From UBA1765 sp045629945 (GTDB taxonomy: Bacteria > Fibrobacterota > Fibrobacteria > Fibrobacterales > Fibrobacteraceae), in NCBI GenBank assembly GCA_045629945.1, contig JAZQSE010000006.1, positions 1 to 60,340 on the forward strand: a DNA stretch of 60,340 nucleotides. The letters run 5' to 3'. Under the pieces are notes generated by a model. That model searched no databases, was not told the DNA's origin, and saw nothing but the letters and a program-made list of their open reading frames with translations. Made by a program: the position numbers and the translations under genes. Below are positions 53,175 to 60,340 of the stretch, in pieces (positions within the stretch are counted from its first letter, which is position 1; each line of letters opens with the position of its first letter).

Positions 53175-53953
53175 TACTTTACCTCCTTAGGTAAAGATAC
53201 TGGTATCAACACAAGACGTGGAGCAGTTTTTCCTTCTGCAACTTTTAAAGCATCCTTTAAAAGCGTTCTCATTTCCATATCTCCTGAAACATTATTCCAG
53301 GTGTATCCAGTTTCTGGAGAATCAGCTAACCAAAAAACTTCATTCCCATCTGTAGAAACAAATAAAGAAGCAACAGCACCATAACGCATAAATGTCCCGC
53401 TCACTTCCCTATTTTCAATCGGCAAAGTTCCTTTCCAAACTTCAGTCGTATAACCAAGACGAATCCTTTCTGTAAAAATTTCTAACGCACGACCAAGAGC
53501 GTCATCGGGAGAAATAACCGCTTTAGATAATTGTTCTGCTATTTCTTTTAAACCACTGACCGATTCTGTATTGCGATAAGGGAAATCTGTTTCAATAAGC
53601 GGAATAAGAGTTTCAATAAACTTTGCTAGTTCATCACGATACTTTGCTTTTTTATTTTCGTACCAACGGACAGTTGCTGAAGCTTTGTTCCGTGCCGCAG
53701 AAAGTTTTGAAATTTCTGCTTTCATCGAATCTAACTCAGCCCTGAGAGCCTTATTTTGGGAATTTAGCGCAACCACTTTTTGCTTTCCGGCAGCAATAAA
53801 CTCTTCATGACGTTTTTTTTCTGCTTCATGCAATAATTTTTCGCGTTGAGTTTCTTTTTCCACAGCTAAAATCTGTTTTTTTACACTTTCTACTGTTTCT
53901 TGGGCAAAAGACAGAGAAAGAGACAATGTAAATAACAATAAAAACCTTTTCAT
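53174..53953 (-). CDS. DUF3450 family periplasmic coiled-coil protein
   Basis: 259 aa from ATG 53953 (an upstream TTG is less likely). Signal peptide MKRFLLLFTLSLSLSFA, a coiled-coil half (about 20-110, KETQREKLLHEAEKKRHEEF), and a C-terminal globular part (GTFMRYGAVASLFVSTDGNEVFWL). DUF3450 proteins are encoded directly upstream of TtpC-type ExbB proteins in many Gram-negative TonB clusters and probably pair with the TtpC coiled coil; their exact role is not settled. First gene of the operon, with a terminator before it. Confidence 0.88.
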   Translation of the reverse strand: MKRFLLLFTLSLSLSFAQETVESVKKQILAVEKETQREKLLHEAEKKRHEEFIAAGKQKVVALNSQNKALRAELDSMKAEISKLSAARNKASATVRWYENKKAKYRDELAKFIETLIPLIETDFPYRNTESVSGLKEIAEQLSKAVISPDDALGRALEIFTERIRLGYTTEVWKGTLPIENREVSGTFMRYGAVASLFVSTDGNEVFWLADSPETGYTWNNVSGDMEMRTLLKDALKVAEGKTAPRLVLIPVSLPKEVK

Positions 53954-54007
53954 AATAGGGCAAAAATACAAAGAACGCAGATACAAAACCGACTCTTCTT
54001 CAAAAAA

Positions 54008-54033
54008 AAGCCCCTTTTTTGCAAAAGGGACTT
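54008..54033 (-). terminator. terminator of ankyrin lipoprotein gene
   Basis: AAGCCCCTTTT (54008-54018), TTGC, AAAAGGGACTT (54023-54033); the mismatch pairs as G-U on the minus strand, followed by TTTTTTTT. It separates this gene from the TonB operon. Confidence 0.8.
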
Positions 54034-54066
54034 AAATTGTGCAATGTTTAAGCTAAAAAACAAACA

Positions 54067-54804
54067 TTAGCGACCGAATTCTTTAATGTAAGCCGGAGTA
54101 TTTTTTCCGCCTGCTTTCTGAACTTCTTTAATGAGACGGGTGTAACCTTCATTTTTAGCCCAGTCCAAAACAGAATAACCTTGTTTACACTTGATGTTTA
54201 CATCTACTTTTTTGCTCAAAAGATACATCAAAGCATCATAATGACCGCCTTTTACAGCCAAATGAATAGGATAATAGCCATCTGCACCACGATTTTCAAG
54301 TGGAAGGCCTGCATCACCTAAAATTTGGAGCATATCAGCTTTACCTGTTTTAGCAGCAAAAAGTACTGCAGAAGACATTGCTTCTGAAGCAACATTTTCA
54401 GTTTTCAATTGTTCTAACAAACGAACAACGACTTCTTTATGACCCATAGCAACAGCGTTATCTAAAACAGATTCACCATTACTATTTGTCACATTTGCTT
54501 TAGCACCATGAGCAAACAACCAATTTAGCATTTCTAAATTTCCTTTGTTTACAGCAATAGCTACAGCATTGTTACCTGCATCATTAGAAGCATCAATTTC
54601 AAATGCAGCTTGTAAAAAGAGAGTCATGCGAGCAGTATCGCCGCTTGCAGCCGCATTCACAAAATTATTGGCGGAAACAGCAATCTGTTGCTTTTCTAAA
54701 TACTTGCGAACCGATTGTGGGTCATTTGGGTCCATTTTATCATTACATGCTGTCAAAGAAAGTAATAAAGCGGCAGCACAAAGAGAAAGGCTTGTTTTTT
54801 TCAT
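54067..54804 (-). CDS. ankyrin-repeat lipoprotein
   Basis: 245 aa from ATG 54804 (GGAG 5 bp upstream; the open frame to 54855 is unlike a signal peptide). Lipobox SLTAC. Four to five ankyrin repeats follow, e.g. NNAVAIAVNKGNLEMLNWLFAHGAKA, NGESVLDNAVAMGHKEVVVRLL, DGYYPIHLAVKGGHYDALMYLLSKKVDVN, QGYSVLDWAKNEGYTRLIKEV. It should act in protein contact at the periplasmic face of a membrane; partner unknown. Own transcript. Confidence 0.85.
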   Translation of the reverse strand: MKKTSLSLCAAALLLSLTACNDKMDPNDPQSVRKYLEKQQIAVSANNFVNAAASGDTARMTLFLQAAFEIDASNDAGNNAVAIAVNKGNLEMLNWLFAHGAKANVTNSNGESVLDNAVAMGHKEVVVRLLEQLKTENVASEAMSSAVLFAAKTGKADMLQILGDAGLPLENRGADGYYPIHLAVKGGHYDALMYLLSKKVDVNIKCKQGYSVLDWAKNEGYTRLIKEVQKAGGKNTPAYIKEFGR

Positions 54805-54930
54805 AAAATCTCCATTTGTTTTCCCAAATCTATCTAAAAAAAATAAAAATATCACTTTTTAAAGTAAAAATTTTCAAATGTTTTCAAAGAAAGATACTTC
54901 ATTATGTTTTTTTTATAGTTTTTGGGCGTT

Positions 54931-55581
54931 ATGCGCTTGATTTTATACCTTTTACTTTTTGTTGCTATAAGTTCTTTTGCTGATTCTACAAAAAAAATAT
55001 TGCCTTTAGAAATCGGAGGTATCCTTAAATTATCTGACATTGACAAAGAAGAAGCAAATCTTGAATACCAAATCGCAAAACAAAAAAAAGAAATCTCTTT
55101 AAACACCTTTGAAATGTATGGTATTCATTCTGCTTATGCTTTAACGCGTTTTTTTTATGCCTATGGTGACCTCTATTACCAATACTTTCAAGTGAGTGCC
55201 AAAGAAAATACGCAACAGGACTTTATGGATGTCCACAATATATCCCTAGAATTCGGTGTTGATTTAAGACTTTTACTTTACCAAATGCATTATTTTCCTT
55301 TAGACATTAAATTGAATGTGAAAACCGCACTGATTGCCGGTTATGCGATTCATGCAGAATCTGAATTCAAAAACGCTTCTATCTTTGGCTATTCTCATGC
55401 AATCGGCGTCTATTTCCTGGTTTTTAAACACTATTTCTTTACAACCGGGCTTGATTGGCACCATTATTATTCAAGAGCAGATGCTAAACATTCAGGGCTA
55501 GGTAACAAAAAAGAAAATTCTCTTCTTTTAGATTACAATTCTCACGGTAAACTTTATTTTTCTCTTGGTTACCATTTTTAA
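54931..55581 (+). CDS. probable outer-membrane beta-barrel protein
   Basis: 216 aa from ATG 54931 (a TTG three codons earlier has no better site). Signal peptide MRLILYLLLFVAISSFA. A helical stretch (EEANLEYQIAKQKKE) precedes strands with alternating aromatic residues (FFYAYGDLYYQYFQVSA, ISLEFGVDLRLLLYQ, YFFTTGLDWHHYYS, GKLYFSLGYHF), ending in Phe. Overlaps the end of the convergent pseudouridine synthase gene by 4 bp. Function unknown. Confidence 0.65.
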   Translation: MRLILYLLLFVAISSFADSTKKILPLEIGGILKLSDIDKEEANLEYQIAKQKKEISLNTFEMYGIHSAYALTRFFYAYGDLYYQYFQVSAKENTQQDFMDVHNISLEFGVDLRLLLYQMHYFPLDIKLNVKTALIAGYAIHAESEFKNASIFGYSHAIGVYFLVFKHYFFTTGLDWHHYYSRADAKHSGLGNKKENSLLLDYNSHGKLYFSLGYHF

Positions 55582-56558
55582 GCAGAATATTCTGAAAACC
55601 TTGGCCAGGATTCCGGACATGGAACAGAAAATTCTTTTGCTTCACTCCAATAAGGGAGTTTTATTAAAACACGATACGCATAAAGCAATTGATTTTTAGC
55701 TCCTAATATTGCGTAATCGTCTTCAGAAAGTGGACCTTGAGTCATTTTCAGATAATAAATCCCTGAATGAGAATAAATTCTATCGCCAAGAATCGGGAAC
55801 CCTAACGCAGCTAAATGAGCCCGTATTTGGTGTTTTCGCCCGGTTTCTAATTCTGCTTCCACTAAAGAAAAAGGCTTTGAAATTTGCCCGATATTTTCAT
55901 TTAACAGAGAAATACGGCGAAAAATTGTAGAACAAGTTTTTCCATTTTTATCAGGAAACATTTGTGAACGGATAGGAGAGTCCGTTTTTTCAGATAAAGG
56001 AATCTGACAACATTCTTGCTCTGGAAAAATACCTGGGACAACGGCCAAATAAAACTTTTTCAAAAGAATGATGTCTAAATGCCTCTGAAACCTTTTTGCC
56101 GTATCTCGAGTTTTGGCAAAAAGCATTAAACCACCCGTATCTCTATCTAAACGATGTAATGGCATCATTTCGTCTGAATCAAAAGCCCGCCGAATAATTC
56201 CTGTGAAAGTATTGTAAAAAATTTTCCCCGTATGGTGAACGGGAACGCCGGCCGGTTTTTCAATTAAAGCAAATTCGTCATCTTCAAAAACAACATTAAA
56301 ATTTGTTGGAACTTCTGGTTCTATATAATTTTTCACTTTATATATTAAAACATTTCCACGATAAAGAATTGTCTCCGGAAAAACTTGCTTACCATCTAAT
56401 GTTATATCCCCTTGGAGAAGTTTTTCCTGCCATTCTTCTTTGGAATGATAAGTAAAACGAGATACAAACATATCCAAAGCCATTAAACCATTCCATTCCG
56501 GCGCGACTGCGCATTTAAAAAACATTTCTCGAGGAACTTGATTTACTTTATTGTCCAT
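55578..56558 (-). CDS. RluA-family pseudouridine synthase
   Basis: 326 aa. MPLHRLDRDTGGLMLFAKT carries the catalytic Asp of the RluA family; LETGRKHQIRAHLAALGFPILGDRIY is the second family motif. The first 80 residues (DMFVSRF...KLLQGDITLDGKQV...) resemble an S4 RNA-binding domain. It isomerises uridine in rRNA or tRNA; the target site is not predictable. Overlaps the upstream membrane gene by 16 bp. Confidence 0.9.
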   Translation of the reverse strand: MDNKVNQVPREMFFKCAVAPEWNGLMALDMFVSRFTYHSKEEWQEKLLQGDITLDGKQVFPETILYRGNVLIYKVKNYIEPEVPTNFNVVFEDDEFALIEKPAGVPVHHTGKIFYNTFTGIIRRAFDSDEMMPLHRLDRDTGGLMLFAKTRDTAKRFQRHLDIILLKKFYLAVVPGIFPEQECCQIPLSEKTDSPIRSQMFPDKNGKTCSTIFRRISLLNENIGQISKPFSLVEAELETGRKHQIRAHLAALGFPILGDRIYSHSGIYYLKMTQGPLSEDDYAILGAKNQLLYAYRVLIKLPYWSEAKEFSVPCPESWPRFSEYSA

Positions 56559-57652
56559 AAAATTCTTTCAGGCTTTGATGTTACATTTTTTACATGAAAT
56601 TGTTTTGAACCTATAACCGCACCATCTTTTATCGCCGTTTCTACTTTCCAACGCCCTTCTGGCACATTTTTCTTTTGCGTATAAATACGAAAACCTTCTT
56701 CCCGGCTGCCTTTAGTTTGCATACGGCGAGAACTAATTTTGTCTTTTAATTCAAAATCGCCAGTATTTGGATTTTCATAAAACCAGCGATGTTCTAATGG
56801 TGCTGATATTGAAGCGGGAGCAAAGACAGAACTGACAAAAAACACACCGCCATCTTCTGGTGTTCTATACACTGTTGGTGCTACCAAAGCGTTTCTTTCT
56901 AAAAATGTTGGTTTTGAAATCTGGCAAGAATAATTTTTTGAAAATTCAAGACAAGGCATTTGATCTTTTAAAACCAACGGCACTGGTGGAATCCAGTTTA
57001 TACAATAAGCTATTAATAAAAATACAGAAATTACAGAAGGGGCTATCAGAAGTTTTTTAGAATTCTGTGCTGAAAGTTTCCAAGCAATAAAACAAGCAAA
57101 ATAAGAAACGAAAATAGATAAAATAAACCAAAAAACAGATACGCTATCCACTAAATGCGGAATTAAAAAATTAAAGAACATTGCTCCGAGTAAACTAAAA
57201 AATGCAAGACTTATACCAAAAGATTCATAACGCTTTTGAATAAATTCATTGAGTACAAGAAGACCTGCCAAAAGCAAGACAAAGAAAAGACTTGCAAGAG
57301 ACCCACTGCTTTTGAAATAACAAATCACCAATGCACTATAAAGACTTCCAAAACAAAATTGAACCACATAAGAAAATCTGTTTTTCCAGGTATCACCAAA
57401 GTCTCTGCCTAAAGCAAAGAACCTTATTTTTTGCAAACGCGTTACCGGTAATTGCGATTCTATACTTGGTAAAATTATAGAAGAAGCAGAAAGCAAAAGT
57501 AAAAAGACTAAAGCAACTAAATAATAAACCAGTAAAACAAATAAATCAGAACTTTTGACTAATTGACCAAGTGTCAGAGAATCCCAAGTAAAACCTCCGA
57601 CAAATGCTATGGCTGGCATAAAGGCTTTGATTTTAAGAAACAACGTTTTCAT
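56543..57652 (-). CDS. polytopic membrane protein with C-terminal DUF2914 domain
   Basis: 369 aa from ATG 57652, chosen because it overlaps the nadD stop (ATGA); the longer frame to 57733 lies within nadD. Seven to eight membrane helices in the first 230 residues, then a soluble domain: VAPTVYRTPEDGGVFFVSSVFAP, EHRWFYENPNTGDFELKDKIS, RIYTQKKNVPEGRWKVETAIKDGAVIGS, matching DUF2914 (PF11141). Function unknown; translationally coupled to nadD and the pseudouridine synthase gene. Confidence 0.78.
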   Translation of the reverse strand: MKTLFLKIKAFMPAIAFVGGFTWDSLTLGQLVKSSDLFVLLVYYLVALVFLLLLSASSIILPSIESQLPVTRLQKIRFFALGRDFGDTWKNRFSYVVQFCFGSLYSALVICYFKSSGSLASLFFVLLLAGLLVLNEFIQKRYESFGISLAFFSLLGAMFFNFLIPHLVDSVSVFWFILSIFVSYFACFIAWKLSAQNSKKLLIAPSVISVFLLIAYCINWIPPVPLVLKDQMPCLEFSKNYSCQISKPTFLERNALVAPTVYRTPEDGGVFFVSSVFAPASISAPLEHRWFYENPNTGDFELKDKISSRRMQTKGSREEGFRIYTQKKNVPEGRWKVETAIKDGAVIGSKQFHVKNVTSKPERILWTIK

Positions 57653-58284
57653 TCGTTGTAAAGCCCTTTTTCTAAAATATATTGATGATTTTTTTCTAAA
57701 AGCCCTGACGGACAAACAGAGCGTTTTGTCCAAAGAGATTTTCTGATTTCTGTACTAGAAAAATGACCTTCAAAACCATCATCTTTACCAATAAAAAAGA
57801 GTGGAGCAAATCCTTTTTCTAAATGCGCTTCTTTATCGGGCGAAGAATAACCTTTACGTGAAAAAACTATCAATTCAAATTCTTGTAAAAGCAAATGGCC
57901 ATTAAATTCTGTGCCAAAAAAATTCAACGGATCTCGCCAATGCGGGATAAATGAATAGCTATCGGCCCCAACAAGCAAACGAAAACGGCAATCCGGATAA
58001 GCCTCTCGTAACGCACACATTGTTACATAAGACCCCCGATAATCGCCCATTTCTATTTCAAAATCAGAAAGAACTAAACCAGGTATGCCTGATATTGCAT
58101 TTTCTAACATAGCAAAACGATCTTCAGGAGACGCATTTAATTTTTTATCCCATCTATCCGGACTTGGCACAAACCAGACTTCTTCACAAAAACCTTTTTC
58201 AATACAAAGCTTTGCTAAAGCAATGTGGTCTTGATGAACAGGATCAAAAGCCCCTCCTAAAATGGCTACATTCTTAATAGACAT
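57649..58284 (-). CDS. nadD: nicotinate-nucleotide adenylyltransferase
   Basis: 211 aa from ATG 58284 (a TTG three codons upstream is less likely). It joins ATP and nicotinate mononucleotide in NAD synthesis. NVAILGGAFDPVHQDHIALAKLC is the nucleotidyltransferase motif with the HxxH-like pair; RLLVGADSYSFIPHWRDP and FSSTEIRKSL (ISSTxIR motif) complete the active site. It overlaps its upstream gene by 11 bp and its downstream gene by 4 bp. Confidence 0.94.
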   Translation of the reverse strand: MSIKNVAILGGAFDPVHQDHIALAKLCIEKGFCEEVWFVPSPDRWDKKLNASPEDRFAMLENAISGIPGLVLSDFEIEMGDYRGSYVTMCALREAYPDCRFRLLVGADSYSFIPHWRDPLNFFGTEFNGHLLLQEFELIVFSRKGYSSPDKEAHLEKGFAPLFFIGKDDGFEGHFSSTEIRKSLWTKRSVCPSGLLEKNHQYILEKGLYNE

Positions 58285-58807
58285 AAACCACAAATCCTAA
58301 ATTCAATTGTAAGCGCGTACCTGATATTTTTTCTTGTACAAACGGATCATAATGAGAAAGGACCCAACGGTATTCAAGTTCTGTAACTAGTGCCGCCATA
58401 GGACTTAATGGGAATGTGGTCCCTATCCCTATTCCCCATTCATGCCAAGAAACATCTCCAACCGCAGAAAGATTTTTAGCTCTCGTGTAAGAACCTTGGA
58501 GGTAAGGTCCTGGGCCAAGAGATATACCTAACAAAACTGACAAATCACGATGTTTGACTGAATATTTTTCACCACCATCCGCTTTGGAAGTAAAGTCAAA
58601 CATGCCATAACCAACCCGCAAATAACCAAGACCCTGAATCCAAGCACCTGCAAATGGTGTAATACGGACTATTCCAGAAGAAGCTTCATTGTCGTTCATA
58701 ACGCCTGTACCTAAATCAAGCGTTCCTCCAATCACAAAAGGCAATTGGCTTTGTTGCGAAAAAGCCATACCTATACAAAAACAAACTAATAAGAATATCT
58801 TTTTCAT
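58274..58807 (-). CDS. outer-membrane beta-barrel protein
   Basis: 177 aa. Signal peptide MKKIFLLVCFCIGMAFS, then barrel-type strands (FVIGGTLDLGTGVMND, ITPFAGAWIQGLGYLRVGYGMFDFT, LGPGPYLQGSYTRA, WHEWGIGIGTTFPL, VTELEYRWVLSHY, TRLQLNLGFVVYVY). Small eight-strand barrel size. Function unknown. Coupled to its neighbours on both sides. Confidence 0.78.
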   Translation of the reverse strand: MKKIFLLVCFCIGMAFSQQSQLPFVIGGTLDLGTGVMNDNEASSGIVRITPFAGAWIQGLGYLRVGYGMFDFTSKADGGEKYSVKHRDLSVLLGISLGPGPYLQGSYTRAKNLSAVGDVSWHEWGIGIGTTFPLSPMAALVTELEYRWVLSHYDPFVQEKISGTRLQLNLGFVVYVY

Positions 58808-59238
58808 TCAATTCTCACTAAAAGTAAGGACAAGAATAGAACACCTAATAAATTTAACAAGGAATCTAATTTTATTTGCCAATAAAGAGATTTTGAAATG
58901 TTCTTTCCGTTTACAGCCTTGTCTTGAAACTTATCTGAATAATATAAAGAAATCAAAAATTTTACAAAAACCATTGCCAAAATAAAATAAGATAGATGAG
59001 ATATAAAAAGTAAAGCCGTGTATGCAAAGCATAAAAGACATATCAAAACTATATTCATGTAACGCAATTCTTTCAAATCAGTTTCTCTTAATTTTAATAA
59101 ATCGCGGTATTTCAAAGCTTTTGAACAAAACGAGGAATATGTGTTTAAAAGCATGGATAAATTATAACCAAAAAAGACTACTGATACCAGAATAGCTAAA
59201 AACAAACAGACTGTATAAAAAGTCATATTAGAAAACAT
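58804..59238 (-). CDS. small membrane protein
   Basis: 144 aa with about four hydrophobic helices (YTVCLFLAILVSVVFFGYNL, MNIVLICLLCFAYTALLFISHL, FILAMVFVKFLISLYY, LLNLLGVLFLSLLLV). No family recognised. AAAGGA precedes the ATG; its stop overlaps the next ATG by 4 bp. Confidence 0.7.
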   Translation of the reverse strand: MFSNMTFYTVCLFLAILVSVVFFGYNLSMLLNTYSSFCSKALKYRDLLKLRETDLKELRYMNIVLICLLCFAYTALLFISHLSYFILAMVFVKFLISLYYSDKFQDKAVNGKNISKSLYWQIKLDSLLNLLGVLFLSLLLVRIE

Positions 59239-59242
59239 TTAA

Positions 59243-60256
59243 CTAATCCTTTGCATTTAATATTCGCAAATAACTATCCAAGCGAGCTTTTGAAATTTGA
59301 CCATTTTTTACAGCCTCTCTTACTGCACAACCCGGTTCTTCTAAATGTAAGCAATTACTGTATTTGCATGTAAAATGTCCATCTGGGAAAAAGCCTGGAA
59401 AAATTCCTGCTAAAATTTCAGAATCTAAATTTAAAAGTCCTAATGCACGAATGCCCGGAGTGTCTATGACAAAACCGCCACCTGGTAAATCTAAAAGGCT
59501 TGAAGATGTTGTGGTGTGACGCCCTTTGCCATCTTTAACGCGAACTTCTCCTGTTTTTAATGCTGCCGATGGGACTAATCGATTGATTAGAGTCGTTTTC
59601 CCCACTCCGCTTTGTCCACTAAACACAGAAGTTTTTCCAGACAACAAAGCAAATAATTTATCAATTCCTTCACCAGATACTGAACTCACCGGTATAACCG
59701 TATCCACAATTTGCATGAAATCAGATACTTCTTGGGGTAATTCTTTTACAAGGTCTGTTTTGGTTAAGACCAATACGCAAGGGAGTTCGTTTAAATGGGC
59801 TGCCAATAGGAATCTATCTGCAAAGCCATAATTGAAGGAAGGTTCTGCAACAGAAACAACTATAACAACCTGGTCTATGTTTGCTGCAAGTGTAAGTTCT
59901 CTTCTGTGACTATCTTTTGGCCCTGGGCGTACTAGAGCTGTTTTTCTTGGTTTGACTCTTACTACACAATAAATTCCTGTTGATGCTAGTCCTAAAACAA
60001 CTTTATCTCCAACTGCAGGGAATTCTCCTAATTCTCCTACAGTAGTCGCTCTATAAGTTGCAGTAACCGTTTCTTTTTCTAAACGCACTTCACAAGTTCT
60101 ACGATGGACTTCAACAACTAAGCCTTCTATTGTTTCGTGTTCTTTAAAATTTTCTAATGGATCTTTGAGGCGTTTTAAACGAGGATTTTTGAATTCTCTA
60201 CTCCAGCGCTCTTTGATTGGACGGTCATCAATTGTTCCATTTAACCACATTTGCAT
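59243..60256 (-). CDS. rsgA: ribosome small-subunit-dependent GTPase A
   Basis: 337 aa. Circularly permuted GTPase: OB-fold start (ETIEGLVVEVHRRTCEVRLE), then G4 LTKTD, G1 SGQSGVGKTTLINRL, G3 DTPGIRAL, and a C-terminal zinc site (CKYSNCLHLEEPGC). It assists late maturation of the 30S subunit. First gene of the rsgA - membrane protein - barrel - nadD - DUF2914 - pseudouridine synthase run. The 84 bp beyond its start hold no further gene. Confidence 0.95.
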   Translation of the reverse strand: MQMWLNGTIDDRPIKERWSREFKNPRLKRLKDPLENFKEHETIEGLVVEVHRRTCEVRLEKETVTATYRATTVGELGEFPAVGDKVVLGLASTGIYCVVRVKPRKTALVRPGPKDSHRRELTLAANIDQVVIVVSVAEPSFNYGFADRFLLAAHLNELPCVLVLTKTDLVKELPQEVSDFMQIVDTVIPVSSVSGEGIDKLFALLSGKTSVFSGQSGVGKTTLINRLVPSAALKTGEVRVKDGKGRHTTTSSSLLDLPGGGFVIDTPGIRALGLLNLDSEILAGIFPGFFPDGHFTCKYSNCLHLEEPGCAVREAVKNGQISKARLDSYLRILNAKD

Positions 60257-60340
60257 AGCATCAACTCGCAGCGCCCCGTGGGCGCGGGGGGGTGGCTTTC
60301 CCCTTTGGTTTTCTTTTTTCTCATTTTTTCACACTTTTCT

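Overview
The window comes from the main chromosome of a Fibrobacter-like bacterium (phylum Fibrobacterota), an AT-rich relative of the rumen cellulose degraders. The evidence is: a Fib_succ_major domain protein near the left end; many lipoproteins with Ser-rich linkers and paired PCMD-like domains; a secreted GH5 endoglucanase with CBM11-like module, poly-Ser linkers and a C-terminal secretion-type domain; GTP-type PEP carboxykinase, as expected in a succinate producer; and Gram-negative envelope genes (TonB/ExbB/ExbD, beta-barrel proteins, lipoboxes). No tRNA, rRNA, IS element, prophage or CRISPR array was found.

Layout. 0-26.7 kb is mostly core metabolism: PurO-type IMP cyclohydrolase, leuB, a fused membrane/spermidine-synthase-like protein, pckG, glgC, an aminotransferase, citrate synthase, a DUF1846 protein, a GerW/YtfJ-like protein, an unusual PurF, a small glycosyltransferase cluster, argB-argD, a ferredoxin, a plant-type dapB and an M18 aminopeptidase. 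Most convergent gene pairs are separated by strong bidirectional hairpin terminators.

26.7-35.1 kb is an accessory region of different character. It starts with a broken 3' end of an alanyl-tRNA synthetase gene set among unexplained hairpins. A lipoprotein gene then faces a run of five secreted/lipoprotein genes, in which a small-plus-large gene pair appears twice. Three small overlapping genes follow (the last DUF4160-like). The region ends in four tandem 73-77 bp repeats whose central hairpins differ in sequence but keep the same shape.

35.1-45.7 kb holds xth, groES-groEL behind a consensus-looking sigma-54 promoter, an operon of one beta-barrel protein and two PCMD-type lipoproteins, and the GH5 cellulase. 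46-54 kb is one tightly packed minus-strand operon: DUF3450 protein, TtpC-like long ExbB, ExbB, ExbD, TonB, TPR protein, a helical-repeat protein and two glycosyltransferases, i.e. a TonB2-like energy-transduction system coupled to surface-glycan genes. 54-60.3 kb has an ankyrin lipoprotein, a beta-barrel protein, a pseudouridine synthase, a DUF2914 membrane protein, nadD, another beta-barrel protein, a small membrane protein and rsgA.

The strongest candidates for something undescribed are the covarying hairpin repeat array (34747-35042), the duplicated lipoprotein modules with Cys/aromatic/Trp repeats (29210-33678), and the sigma-54 site in front of groESL. Assignments rest on reading motifs by eye; no database search was run.
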